Positions 13,026 to 25,330 are shown, counted from the stretch's first letter. The stretch: 64,000 nt of DNA from Glomus cerebriforme (GCA_003550305.1 QKYT01000178.1:1-64000), one strand, 5' to 3'. Made by a program: numbers and translations. Notes: generated from the sequence alone by a model not told the origin.

Positions 13026-14495
13026 ATGTCTTCTAATAATAATAATGATGATAATGATGGAATGGGAAGAGCGTATTCAACTAATGAAGAGTTCTCCAAA
13101 CATTTGAGTAAGAATAGTGTGAGATCAACTACAAACCCGGTAGAATATCTAGAATTTCTTGCAACACAAGAACAATACGCCCCAAAAAATTTATCTTTTC
13201 ATCAAGATTCATTACCATTACCGTCACAATCACAACAACAACAATTACCTACAAAAGAACAATTTATTCAAATAAAACAAGTTCCTTCACATTATATTAC
13301 ATTCTCTAATGATAATCCACAACAAAATTTAACCAATACACTTAATAATAATTATAATACTATTAATAATAATAATTATAATCCTTATTTTCCTCCAACA
13401 GAACAACAACTGCAACAAATTTATCAGAATAAACCTACTACTTCTAATCAAGTACCTTTATCTCCTTTAGATGAAGTTGTTCATAATAATCCTCAATATC
13501 AAATTGATGATACCAATCAACAAAAATCATTACAAAACCAACAACCTCAACAATTTCAGCGACATTCAATTAAGTATAATAATAATAATAATAGTAATGA
13601 TAGTGATAGTGATGATGATGATGATGATTCTCAAATAGATCATTCGGCTGCTACGCCATCTCCTCTTTCATTATCTAGTTTATATCTCACAAGGAATCGT
13701 TCTAGAGTATCAACTCCAAAGATAGAAAATTTACCAACAATACCTAATGCGTATACTGCTCAAGTACAACAAAGTGATTCTCCATTACGTACGGAATTTC
13801 GTAATAGTGATTTAAATGGTAGCAATTCTGACTCTATGAGAAAGCATAACATTAAGAATATACTGGGAGATATATTAAATAAAGATAGATTAACCAATTT
13901 TAAAGAAAGAGTAGTAGTTAAAAATCCAAATGAATCTTTGGTGAAATTTGATTTTCGTAACGCTAATGGTGATCCTGATGATCCTTTATTAAACAATAAT
14001 ATCCAAAATCAGGAGGAAGAACAACGACCATTACCAACTGGTTTATTAACTGGAAATATAAATAATAATAGTAGTAGTAGTAATAATAATAATAATAATG
14101 ATGATGATGGCTTAAATCTTAATCCACGTCAACATACATCAATAGTTTCTCCTATTTCAACGACTTCAGTTACTCCCATTATTCCAAAACCTAATAATGA
14201 AGTGATTGGAAACCTTGATATAATTAAAATTAGTCCTGATGTAGAAATTAAAATTTATAAACCAAAACAAGGAACTATTTTGATGTTACTTGCCGTTTTC
14301 GTTTTAGCTGCTATGGTAGCTATAAGTAAGTATACACAAGAAGAGAAGTGGGGGAATATTATTATCATTTTACTTACCGACTTTCTTTTGTACAATATAG
14401 CATGGAAATTGGGTGATTGGGGAGTTGGAGATGCTCGAGATATTTACAAATTATCCACGTATAATGGCTTTTTAACGGTTTCCAACACCAAATAA
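13026..14495 (+). CDS. Asn/Gln-rich protein with two C-terminal membrane segments, function unknown
   Basis: Single exon, 489 residues, with no splice signals interrupting the frame. Residues 1-400 are low-complexity: poly-Asn and poly-Gln runs, an Asp run near residue 200 (SDSDDDDDD) and Ser-rich linkers, from AAT/CAA/GAT trinucleotide repeats. The last 100 residues are ordered: two hydrophobic helices (GTILMLLAVFVLAAMVAI and NIIIILLTDFLLYNIAW) around a short charged turn, then WGVGDARDIYKLSTYNG. The likely topology is a long N-tail and a two-helix membrane hairpin. I do not recognise the family. It is divergent with the RBR ligase, which may mean shared control, but nothing else links them. 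Confidence 0.75.
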   Translation: MSSNNNNDDNDGMGRAYSTNEEFSKHLSKNSVRSTTNPVEYLEFLATQEQYAPKNLSFHQDSLPLPSQSQQQQLPTKEQFIQIKQVPSHYITFSNDNPQQNLTNTLNNNYNTINNNNYNPYFPPTEQQLQQIYQNKPTTSNQVPLSPLDEVVHNNPQYQIDDTNQQKSLQNQQPQQFQRHSIKYNNNNNSNDSDSDDDDDDSQIDHSAATPSPLSLSSLYLTRNRSRVSTPKIENLPTIPNAYTAQVQQSDSPLRTEFRNSDLNGSNSDSMRKHNIKNILGDILNKDRLTNFKERVVVKNPNESLVKFDFRNANGDPDDPLLNNNIQNQEEEQRPLPTGLLTGNINNNSSSSNNNNNNDDDGLNLNPRQHTSIVSPISTTSVTPIIPKPNNEVIGNLDIIKISPDVEIKIYKPKQGTILMLLAVFVLAAMVAISKYTQEEKWGNIIIILLTDFLLYNIAWKLGDWGVGDARDIYKLSTYNGFLTVSNTK

Positions 14496-15549
14496 AAAAA
14501 TTACAAAGGATATACTGTATTGATATTCACATACCAGTGTTGGCAGGTCATTTGAAATGACCTTGAAAATGATTTTCAATTTTACTATGAATTTAAATCA
14601 AAATCATTTGAAAATGGCAAATGATCTTAAAAATTTTCTAACTAATAGAGAGTGTAAGTTTTCCTTTCTTAACTCCACTTAGTGTAGTATATTTAGTCGT
14701 AAAAAATGTATATAGTGTATTAAAAAAAACGTGTATTAAATTGAAAAAAATCATTATTATTAATATTAAGTATTTTCAGGTAATACCCTATTTTTTTTGT
14801 AAAGAAAAAAAAAAATGATTTTTAAGGTGTTATTATTAAATTATTAAAAAAAACACTTTTATTCACGTGATAAAAGTTATAGACAATCATATTTATTGTT
14901 TTTCAGAGTTCTTAATGCTTTAATCAATAAATTCATTATAAAAACTATTAGTCATTGAAGCAACCTATATTTTCTTTCTATAAATATTTTTTTTGCTTCA
15001 CCAAATCGAATGGATGTTACGCTCAATTCAAGTGCATTACAAAATATGGCTCGATCGGCAATGTGCATGTTAAAACTCAAAACACGGGTTATACTAATAC
15101 AATAAATAAATGTTTTCCAAAAAACATCTTTCAGATTATGAAATTAAGGGATGAGAACACTGATTTTTGTTTTTCCTCGGGGAAAAAATCAAATCAAAAG
15201 GATAATTAAGTAATCATTTTTTTTTATTACTCATTGAAAATCTAGATGTATTATGAAGATTAATATAATAGCGATCGTAAAAATTTGTAACGTTTTCCAT
15301 TTAAACTGGCCAGTCAAATGTTGATATTAATATTAATCGTTTCAAAACTTATATTAACTTGCATAATTCAAAATTAGATTATCCATAATATAAACGATTT
15401 TTAGTAAATCTAAAGAATATATGAATATATGAAACGGTAAATTAAGTTATAGTTGTAAATTTCTCCAGATATTAACAATAAATATCAATTTTTATTTACA
15501 TGATAAGATTATGACTGTGGGACGTGATATCTTTCCTCAAAAATCACGT
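14496..15549. other. intergenic, possible fossil coding fragment
   Basis: A hairpin-forming repeat (ggtcatttgaaatgacc) lies just after the preceding gene at 14547-14563 and could aid 3' end formation. At about 14995-15090 one frame reads SPNRMDVTLNSSALQNMARS in more balanced codons than the surroundings, but stops and A+T-rich DNA surround it. It may be the remnant of an exon; I cannot name it. Nothing else seen. Confidence 0.35.
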
Positions 15550-16830
15550 AGTAGAAATACTAACCTGTACCCCGGGTATCCCCTTTTCTTAAATATGATT
15601 GGCTAAAAAATCGCAGTATGTGGCACAGCGGCCACAGAACTTTATCTTAAATATTTTTCATCTTATGATAAAAAATAAAGGCAAAGAACTTCCAAAATAT
15701 TTTAATTTCATATATAACAAAATTTTCAATATTTTCAACACTCATTTAATATTCACATTTCAAGTTGAAACAAAATGATTTATATTTATTTTATTAAATT
15801 TTAATAAACAAATACAAAAATTTTCAAGAAAATTTTTAAAATAAAAATATTTTTATTCATCCATATAAAATATTAATATTCATGTTACTTAATGTATCTG
15901 AGTATTTCTATACCTATTAAACAACTCCACTTATTTCTTAATAAAGGTCAGTTTAGGTTAGAAATTATGCTATAAAATAAAAAAAACATGTACATGTACA
16001 ATAAATTTCATTACAAAAAATAACAATTAACTTCATGAAAACTTTTTTTTTTTGAAAACATACTGAATCATAAACACTTTATTTTGTATATCAATGCAAA
16101 TAGTGGTATACAATTACAAATAAAATTAAGTAGCTCAGATATAAAACCTCCAACTAAATGGAAAATTCTAACATGTCACACTTATGTAATATGAGTTCTC
16201 AGAGTGAGGACTGAAGCAAGTACCCTTCTTAGATAGTTAATGTGCTCTGATTCTTTCCCATATTCCAGTGCTAGTACCAAATAAGAAACCTTTCAATCAG
16301 TCTTCCTGAATCTCCCCTCAATATGAATATCCTTTGCCCAGTTCACCTGAATCTTCCCACAATTCTTCTGGATCTTCAGACTAGCATGAAATATTGATGA
16401 AGTTATGGAAATCAGATGCTAGTACTAATCTTTAGAACAAAGGATACCATTCCCTCAAGCTTGGGTTTCCAAACTAGTACGAAACGTTTTAAAAAGAATT
16501 ATAGTTGCTGGCTACTAGTACCAACATCTAAAAAGAAAGAAAAACTATTTAAATACTAAAACTAAAGATACAAAAAAGAAAACTAAACCTACTTCTACCT
16601 CTACCACTTCCCTACCAACTTTATGAAAACTTAAGCATAATGAACTGAAAATATCCATTAAACAATTTTACTTATTAATAAAAGCTAGTTTTGTTTAATA
16701 ATAAAAATGAATATAACTTCATGAATATTTAATCTAGCTTAATGATACCTGTTAAATAATTTTACTTAGTTTTTAAGAATATATTTACTTAATTATATTT
16801 TCCAAATAATTTTACTTAGTTTTCCAAAAT
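15550..16830. repeat. interspersed repeat, copy 1 (interrupted)
   Basis: From the phrase ccttttcttaaatatgattgg, about 490 bases match 40300-40800 in the same orientation, with shared markers such as ttaaatttcaa and gctataaaataaa. The match resumes after 16633 (aaaagctagttttgtttaa). A retroelement copy at 16045-16622 splits it. The element class is unknown: no terminal inverted repeat or coding capacity is seen. Confidence 0.65.
16045..16622 (-). mobile_element. 5'-truncated non-LTR-like retroelement copy, poly(A) tail at left
   Basis: A 578-base insert begins with a T-run (poly(A) read on the minus strand) and is flanked by a 10-bp duplication, atgaaaactt, at 16035-16044 and 16623-16632. On the minus strand it ends with an AATAAAG-like signal shortly before the poly(A). 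The body matches 23270-23880 in inverted orientation (shared phrases around gggagattcaggtgaactgg). A target duplication, poly(A) and 5' truncation are the marks of target-primed reverse transcription. No reverse transcriptase is present in this piece. Confidence 0.8.
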
Positions 16831-19304
16831 GTTGAAATTTTTCTGTAAAGTTTTTAAAAATAAAAAATGCATTTATTAAAAAGAATATTCAAATAAAAAA
16901 TATTTTTATATGTTGCAAATAAAATTTTTAAAAAATTTAAGAAAGAAAAAGAAAGAAAATTGTGTAGTTTATTTTTGAAATATAAGTAATAAACAAATAA
17001 ATCAGTAGTCACATCATTATCACATGAAAGGAATAGAATAAAAGTATATACCTTTTGGAATAAGTTAAGATTCTTTAAATTTTTTTTTGATTTTTGCATA
17101 TTTATCTTTTACACATTATCAATAAGAAAATATACTAGGGAAATGGAAACCATTTAAGTCCATTGCGATATCAAGATTAAAAATAACAAATTATTTGCAT
17201 TATGCCATTACGTGATCTTCTTTTTTAGTATATTTCAGGGTATTTTTTAGAAAAGTATTACATAACAGATAATTATGATATATTTTCAAAAAAAGAAAAT
17301 AAAATTGATGTTTGTGACAGGAACAAAACGGAAGATAAAACATTTTTTGTTAATAATCATTATAGTAAATAGTTCTTTGCTAATGCTCTGGACAATAAAT
17401 AAATCAATATCTAATCTTATCAATCTTATTTAATAATTATATCTGCCAATTTTCAAAATTAACTTTAAAATTAAAAAAAAAAATTTTAAAAAATTTAAAA
17501 AATAAATTACAGATTTATTACATGATTTTATAATATATAATTACAAAAAAAAACTTATATATTTTTCTTTATACTTCCAATTAACTTTTTCATTACTTTT
17601 TAAATTTAGTAAATTAGAAATTTTTGCAAGCAAATATAATTATTTTTTTTACATTAAATAATTTTATAATTGTCTTTTTTTTTTTATTCTTATAATAATA
17701 ACTTAAAACTTTAAAGATTTATAATTATAATTATATCAAAAAATCATTTTTATAGTAATAGATTAATTTATTTGTAAAAAATATATAATAGTTGAAAAAT
17801 ATATTAATTCAAAAATAAAGAATATTTTATTATATATATTTTATTATTACATTTATATAAAATTCTATATATTTACTATTTAATAATTGTAATTGCAAAA
17901 CCTGAAGTTTACAAAAAACTAAAGATATTAGAAACTTATATTTTTAAATTAAGATAAAACAAATAAATTTCAAAGTTATAACTTTGAAACCTACCACGAT
18001 TTTCAAACTGCAATTAAAAGTCAAACCCAATACCGATCTCTACAAAAATAAAAAAGAAACATTAGTACTGTTTCTATTAATGTTTCTTTAAATAAATGCC
18101 AAATTTCCTTTTATACTTACCAAATTTTAGTTTTCAAAGTTAGTAAAAATATTTTTTTATAGAATAAAATAAGTAAAACTTATAAAAAAAAAAAGAAATA
18201 TTCAATTAGAATATTTTTTAAAGAAAAAAATCAGAAGTTTTACAAAGAAACTTACTATTATTAGGTATTTTAAATTGAAATCCTTTAAAACCTATAAGAA
18301 AAAAGTAAAAAAAGTATTAATAAATATTTTATTCTTATAAAATACAAAAAAAAAATCAGTTTATGATAAGCATTGTAAAATTTACCTTTTTATTCTTATT
18401 ACTCAAACCCAAAACTTAAAATTAAAAATAATATTTCTATATAAAAAACAATTAAGTAAACAGAAGTTTTGCATAAAATCTTACAATTTTTAAATATTTG
18501 AATTAAAGTTTTTTAGAATATAAGAAAAAAAAAATATTAATAACAATTCAAAAAAAAATAAAAAAAGTATAAGTTTTACAATGATATTATATTGTAAAAT
18601 TTACTATTTTGACTGAAATTTTTGTTATTATATTATATATCAATGTTTTAAACCTAAACTTANAAAAAAAAAAGAAATATAAATTAAAGTTTTTAAAAAA
18701 AAATTAAGAAAAAAAAACTATGAAATTTATCTATTTTCCAAAACTTATATAAAAAAAAGAAAATATTTCTTTCTAATAAAAATATAAAAAAAATTGTTTT
18801 TTAAGTATATATCTTAAAATTTTGTCTAAAATACCAAGTCAAAGAATCTAAAAAAAAAACTTTTAATAAAAATAAAAGAAAAATGATAAAAAATCAAATC
18901 AAATTAATTTGTTTACATTCTAATTTTTTTTTTTAGAATAGAAATTTTATTGAAAAAAAGACAAAATAAGTAAAAAAAGTTTTCATAAAATCTTATTTGT
19001 TAAAAAAGAAATTACTTTATTATTAATCTTTTTTAATTAATTTGATAATAATTTTGTAATGATCATTATAATAATAAAGATTTTAGATGACTTACTGTAT
19101 ATAATATGCAGCCAAATAAACTAAAAGAAAAGAAAAATAAATTATTAATAATAAAATATAAAAACAAAAAAAAAATAAAAAAAGAAATCAGATGAACTCA
19201 CCAATTTTATTTGTTCAAAAAATCCAAAAAAAAATCCAAAAGAAGAAAACTAAAATTAGTTTTTGTAAAATATTTTTTTTTTAAAAAATAAAAGTTTTAA
19301 AGTT
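16831..19304. repeat. very A+T-rich gene-free tract, probably a heavily decayed cassette array
   Basis: No gene. From about 17880 to 19290 short blocks recur at roughly 90-130 nt spacing (aaacctaaaac.., aaaaaagaaat.. and weak palindromes such as gtattaataaatatttt). They resemble the better preserved minus-strand array downstream, so this may be an older array. One undetermined base at 18663. Confidence 0.35.
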
Positions 19305-19638
19305 CATCGGCAAATTTTTTAATCTGCAGATCTGCACAGGTCTACAATATGATAATCCTGTACAGATTTTTGGATATAGCATCAAACTTCAAAAAAAAAA
19401 ATTTTATGATTTTTGCACAGATTATTTAAGTATTAAAAATCTGTGCAGAATTTTACAAAGCAAATCTTCGAAATAACTTCATTTGTAAATTTTTACTATA
19501 TTTCTGTTTATTATTATNATTTTAATAAAATTGTATTTAAAACCAAATATTTTTTATTTTGTAAAAATTTTGATATATTTTGTAATAAAATATTTTTAGC
19601 GGTATTAAAACTTGGTATTAAAACTTTTCTAAGTTCTT

Positions 19639-21472
19639 TTAATTTAAAAAGTTTCTATCCAAATTAGTGATCTAAAATATTATGTGATATTTGTCAATTC
19701 GAAGTTCAGCAAATGTATTATTAATAAATGATATTTTCAAATAACTTACCATAGTGTCATAATCGTCATCGTCTATTGTTACTTTGCTTCCTTCAGCTTG
19801 TGATGTCCAGGTTGAATCTGAAGAAGTCCTATAAAAAAGTAAGAAATGTTATATTAGTAATATTTCTTTAATAAAAAAAACCTATATCTATTTTCTCCAA
19901 TATAATGTACCTTCGAAGTCCAGGTCGAATCCAAAGCTAAAGTTCTACAAAAAAGTAAGAAATATTATATTAAATAGTAACGTTTCTTTAATAAAAAAAA
20001 ATTATATCTCTCCTGATACAAATCTTCGAAGTCCAGATCGAATCTGAAGCTGAAGTCCTACAAAAAGTAAGAAACATTACGTTAGTAACGTTTTTTTAAT
20101 AAAAAAAATTATATCTCTCCCAATACAAACCTTCAAAGTCCAGATCAAATCTAAAGCTAAAGTTTTACAAAAAGTAAAAAATATTATATTAGTAATGTTT
20201 CTTTAATAAAAAAAACCTATACAGTCAACCCTTGATATAACGAACCCTAGGGCTTGAATCTCACCTTCACTATAATATTATAATGAATTTTTTAAAGAAT
20301 TTGATTGGCTAATTCATTATAACAAGAGAATTTTGATAGATTTGATTGGTTAAAGATCACGTGTTAGGTAAAATTCACTATATCAAGAGTTCGCTATATC
20401 AAGGATTGACTGTATCTATCTTTTCCAATACAAATCTTCAAAGTTCAGTGAAGCTAAAGTCTTACAAAAAAAGTAAGAAATGTTACGTTAGTAATGTTTC
20501 TTTAATAAAAAAACCTATATTTATTTTCCCCCAATATAAACCTTCGAAGTTCAGGTCAAATCTGAAGTTGAAGTCCTACAAAAAAGTAAGAAACGTTATG
20601 TTAGTAACATTTCTTTAATAAAAAAAATCTATATCTATCTTTCCCAATATAAACCTTCAAAGTTCAGGTCAAATCCGAAGCTGAAGTCCTACAAAAAAGA
20701 AAGAAACGTTACGTTAGTAATGTTTCTCTAACAAAAAAAAATCTATCTATTTCCCCTAATACAAACCTTTGAAGTTCAAGTCAAATCCTGAAGCTGAAGT
20801 CCTAATCTTTGAAGTTTAAGTCATAAACCTATAAGAAAAAAAGAACGTTACATTAGTAACGTTTCTTTTAATACCCTTATCCTTCACTACGAATCTATTT
20901 TGAAGTCTTATACCCAAAAACCTAAACCTACAAAAGAAAGAACGTTAGTAAACATTCATTTAATACTCCTCCCTTCACTATGAATCTATTTTGAAGTCCC
21001 ATACCTGAAGATCCAAACCTACAAAAGAAAGAATGTTAGTAAATGTTCATTTAATAAAAAAAAAACAAAAAAAAAATTTTTGAAGTCTTACCTTCAAAAT
21101 GAGAGTCTGGAGCCATACTTCAGTTTCCTGGAACCTAAAGAAAATAAAAAGAACATTAGTAAATGTTATTAAATAAAAAAAAATGATAAAAAATAAATAA
21201 ATTTTTGAAGTTATTACCTTCAAAATGGGGAGTTTGGAACTTACATTTCGACTTCTAACCTAAAAAAAACAAAAGAACATTAGTAAACATTCATAAATAA
21301 AAAAAAATAATAATAATCCATTTTGAAATTATTATCTTTGAAATGGGAGTCCGGAGTCATACTTTAGTTTTCTGAAACCTAAAGAGAACGTTGTAAACAT
21401 TCATTTAATAAAAATATATACTTATTCTTTGAAAGTAAAGTCTGGAGATAATGAGAGAAGTCTGGAGTCCTG
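19639..21472 (-). pseudogene. array of about 14 exon-like micro-cassettes ending in a terminal exon
   Basis: Read on the minus strand, units recur about every 110-130 nt: pyrimidine tract, TAG acceptor, a short open block, then GT. Blocks are 34 nt (consensus TSASDSIWTSK), 43 nt (FQETEVWLQTLILK) or 46 nt (FRFLGIRLQNRFVVK); the last internal exon (19828-19750, 79 nt) reads TSSDSTWTSQAEGSK.. to DDDDYDTM with a perfect gtaagt donor. A terminal exon at 19671-19639 reads ITNLDRNFLN then stop. Blocks are 3n+1 and open in the frame that starts at their second base. Several copies have lost GT or AG or carry TGG-to-TGA changes, so the locus is probably dead or partly dead. Splicing of any unit is inferred from sequence alone. 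Function unknown. Confidence 0.5.
20222..20412. mobile_element. 191-bp pogo/Tc1-like MITE
   Basis: Terminal inverted repeats cagtcaacccttgatataac and, reverse-complemented at the right, cagtcaatccttgatatagc are flanked by TA at 20220-20221 and 20413-20414. The flanking array text (cctata..tctatc) rejoins exactly into a normal unit once the MITE and one TA are removed, which proves insertion into the finished array. No coding capacity. Confidence 0.88.
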
Positions 21473-21851
21473 CAAAAAAAAAAAAAAAAAAAATCTGCAT
21501 GCCACAGATTAAATATGAAGTTTGGAGAATTTCATATACAATAAGAATTAAAAAAAACTAAGTTAAAAAATTAAAGTTAAAAAATCAAAATCCCAAAGTT
21601 TTTATTTAAAAAAATTGAAAAACCAAGAAGTTTAAATGAAATAAACTTTTTTTTTCACTTTGCAAATTGTTGCAAATTTGTTTGTAAAAAATAATAACAA
21701 TCTTGTATTTTACAGATGTTCACAGAACTCTATTAAAAGTTTGGCAATAATTTGCATATTACAGATCGGTGGCAATTTTTATTAAAGAACTGTGCAAATA
21801 TAACAATATTGCAAACCTGCACAGATCTGCAGACTAAAAAATTTGCCGATG

Positions 21852-22114
21852 TTGCATAACTTTATTTGTATAAAATATTAAAATCTAAAACCTAGAAAAA
21901 TTAGAAATAAAAACTTTTAATAAGCATTTATTTAAAAATAAATAATAAATTTAAAGTTGGGTAAGCTTATTAACTTCATTTATTCAATATCTCAAAATCT
22001 TAAAATCTAAAAAAAAAGAATAGAAATATTAATAAAATGTTTTTTAATTTTTAAATTTTAAAGTTAAATATCTTTAAAAATCTACAAAAAATAAAATAAT
22101 AAAATATTAGTTGG
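21852..22114. other. A+T-rich spacer, nothing seen
   Basis: Short spacer between the cassette element and the retroelement-like block. Its text (aaaatctaaaacctagaaa..) weakly resembles decayed cassette units. Confidence 0.3.
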
Positions 22115-23880
22115 AGAGGTAACTCTTCCTGCTGATCTCTATGTCCATTTCTTTGAAGAAGTTTTGGAAAGAAAAGTTGTACTTTTTGCTATTTTGATCT
22201 AAAAAAATGGTCTTTTAGTCTTAGGAAAAGTTGCTCTATGCTGCTGGAGTTAACTAGAAAGATTTAAAAGGTTTGGAATATAGTCTCCAGCATACCAAGT
22301 TTTTTCACAAATCAGATTCACAATAATTTTCAGTCACCTACATTTTTCTCTAAATTAATAATCAGAGGGTCATTTGGTATTCTAAGATACCTCCTATGAG
22401 TACAAGATGGATGGGTTGAACTTGTGGCTACTTCTGGTGAACCCAGAAGTGAATCTAACGTGAAGATATTTTGGAAGTAAACAACTTTTTACAGAGTTGA
22501 TACATAGGCTTAGTGTAGCAAGAAGAGGTTTTTCTGGAGTAATATTTTTTCTTTTTTTAATTTTATAATTTCATTTTTGTTAGTAAAAAGGTAGTAAAAC
22601 ATTAAGATTTTTAGGCTCATAAAGATAAATTTTGAATCGGCTTTAGATATACCATATACCTTTTAGATTTTTTTAGCTTCTTTAGCACTGAAATTTTCAT
22701 CATATTGGAGCAATTCTCTGGCAAGAAGTGTAGAGGTACTGGAAATTTTGATAGACAGCTGATCATCTGTTAATGATTGGTTCCTTTGTTATAACACATT
22801 TTCTTGATTTAGTTTCACAGATGGTGATCTCTATTTTTGTCCCTTAAGGTGATATCATAGTTGTTAGAAAAATTAATAAAAAGAATAAAAGATTCAGAAG
22901 ACATTGGGTGTAGTATCAGGTGCGTTGTGTAGGTAGAATTGTTTGGATGTATGGGAACAAGATCAATATATTTTGCAATAGATATATCAAGGATCAAGAT
23001 TTTTCAATAGGAACAAGCTGAATAATCATGGTAGATAACTACAGATTCACTCTTAAATAAGCAGTCATTTCAATTCTCAAGAGAATATCTGGTGGTACTG
23101 TAAGGAATTGGCCTATTTTGGAATATATCTACTGAATTGGCTTAGGTTCTTTTTAATATGAGTTCATTAAGATTGGTTGGCAAGATATCTAGTAATGGCC
23201 TTCAGATGAAACAGTATAAATAGTCGACTTGATTTATTTGGGCATCTGTTAGGACAACTAGAGGAATGTATTGGATCTGATGGGAGTAGAGAAATAAAGA
23301 TTAGTAGTAGATTTTATTTCTTTTCTGTATTTTTTAGTTATAGTATTTTAGATAATCCCTTTCTTCCTGGATGTTGGTACTAATAGCCGGCATCTATAAT
23401 TCTTCTTAAAAAAGTGTGAGTAGCTTTTATAACAATTCATACTAGTTTGGAAATCCAACTATCAGTTGAAGTGGTATCTTTTATTTTGAAGTTGGTACTA
23501 GCATCCAATCTCTTTAAACTCATCAATGTTTCATGCTAGTTTGAAGATCCAGGGAATTGAGGGGAGATTCAGGTGAACTGGATAAAGGATATTCATATTG
23601 AAGGAAGATTCGGGAGAACTGGTTAGAAGGTTTTATTTTTGATACTAATACTGGGATATGGGAGAGAATCAGAGTATATTAACTATCTAAGGAGGGTCTT
23701 GTTTTAGTTTTCACTCTGAGTACTTATATTACGTAAGTATGATACATGACGATTTTTCATGTTATGGTGAAGGTTGTATTCATGAGCTATGTAAACATCT
23801 TTATGTTACTGTATACTGCCTATGTGTATTGATATACAATAAAGTTTTATGATTCATCACGTTTTCAAAAAAAAAAAAAA
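22115..23880 (+). mobile_element. degenerate retroelement 3' region with poly(A)
   Basis: A block of distinctly higher G+C than its surroundings ends in a tatacaataaag signal followed by a 14-A tail at about 23867-23880. The last 600 bases are the inverted match of the truncated copy at 16045-16622, which defines the 3' end. Frames in 22115-22500 are broken; the first reads GEVTLPADLYVHFFEEVLER before a stop. I cannot recognise reverse transcriptase, so the class (LINE-like) rests on the poly(A) and the truncated sister copy. The 5' limit is a guess from the composition change. Confidence 0.55.
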
Positions 23881-24599
23881 TTTACTCTAAAAATTAATAT
23901 CTTCTATTTGGATTGCTTTATCCAAAGAATTAGTTTGTATTGCTTTATCTGAGAAACTACTATTCTCTGTCTGTATTTCATTATCTATATTATAAACAAA
24001 AGCTCTTTAACTTTTTGCCTATTTATAAACAATTAATTTATAATACAAATATTGCTCAATTTGATTACTTTTTTTCTGTAATTTCTTTTGGTAAAACAGG
24101 ATTGTGCTTTATATTAAATATTTGATCAAAAACTCTTTTGACTAAATTTGATGGTATTTTATTTATAATAAGCTTATAATTAGAATGAAAAGTGAATATT
24201 TTCATATATAAGTCAATAATCTCTTTAATATTTTTTATTTAATAATAAATTTACTTTTGTTCAAGTATTGAAGTGAAATAAAAAATGTGCAATATCTTCA
24301 AAATGCCAATCAGTTTTTGCAAAAGAAGTAAATCTGCAAGTTAATATAGTGTGTGAATACAATAAAAAAAATATATGCAGATTACAGTTTGTTTATAAAA
24401 TTTATTTTTAAGCTAAAAATTGATCATGTAAAATAATTAGTTTCAATCAAAAAAAATTATTACTTATATATAAAATCTCTTTATACATGCATTAAAAAAT
24501 AAAGCCTCATTGAGCAAAATTTTATTTGTAATTTTTCATTAATATTATTTTAATTCCTAATAAGTACATAATAATAAAACATCATCAAAAAATTTTTTA
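23881..24599. other. A+T-rich spacer, nothing supported
   Basis: Only short frames; no repeats, RNA genes or splice-supported exons recognised. Confidence 0.4.
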
Positions 24600-25330
24600 A
24601 TGTAAAAATTTACGTAAATTTACAATTTCATAAGTTTATAAAATTTTATGTATATTCGAAATACTCTATAAGTTTACAGTTTCATAAGATTTATATAATA
24701 TTACATTAAAATCTTCTGTAAATTTATAGTTTTATAAAATTTATGTAATATTATAATCAGAATACTCTGTAAGTTTACAGTTTTATATAATATTATGGTT
24801 AAAATTCTTTATAAGTTTATAGTCTATAAGTTTTACAAAATATTATAATTAAAATCCTTTATAAGTTTACAGGTTTTTAAGTTTTATAAAATATTACAGT
24901 TAAAATTCTTCATAAATTTATAGTTTCATAAGTTTTATAAAATATTTTAACATGTTATTATATCAGAAAATTTTTTGGTACAAAGAGTTTTGTAAAATCT
25001 GTAAATTTATAATGAAGTACTCCATAGTATTTACGAATCATAACTTTTTCAAATATTATGGTTAGAGTACTTTATAATATTTATAAATTATAACATTTAT
25101 GAAGTATTATAGATTAAAATACTCTATAGTATTTATAAATTATAACATTTTTGAAGTGTTTTACCCATAGTATTCTGTAATAATTACAATTGTAATATTT
25201 ATAAAGTATTATAGATCAAAGTACTTTATAGTATTTACAAATTGTAACATTTTTGAAGCATTTCAGCTTATAGTATTCTAAAATAATTATAATCATAATA
25301 TCTTTGAAATACTTTTACTACAACTCTATA
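24600..25330. repeat. minisatellite, roughly 55-60 bp units
   Basis: Around a dozen imperfect units recur, built from gtaagtttacagttt, ataaaatattat and taaaattctttat. In the second half a variant predominates (tagtatttataaattataac with gaagtattatagat). Units drift gradually along the array, as in old tandem repeats. No coding potential. Confidence 0.65.

Larger units (their letters stand above)
19305..21851. mobile_element. 2.5-kb element with 37-bp inverted terminal repeats carrying an exon-cassette array
   Basis: The left end (catcggcaaattttttaatc, continuing tgcagatctg) and the reverse complement of the right end agree at 34 of 37 positions (19305-19341 and 21815-21851). No transposase is visible; the interior is the minus-strand cassette array plus a later MITE. 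A target duplication is not certain because bases near the ends are ambiguous. The diverged element at 30438-34078 has the same order of parts, which supports these limits. Confidence 0.7.

Noticed and set aside
14955..15209. Eighty-four-codon ORF after the membrane protein
   Set aside because: Its own frame looks random; only a different frame in part of it seems coding-like, recorded as a possible fossil.
16854..17099. Eighty-one-codon minus-strand ORF in the A+T-rich core
   Set aside because: Almost only Phe, Leu, Lys, Asn, Ile and Tyr, as expected by chance in such DNA.
19840..21300. CRISPR-like array (regular repeats with spacers)
   Set aside because: Fungal nuclear context, drifting repeats, splice-like edges and open frames fit exon cassettes, not direct repeats with unique spacers.
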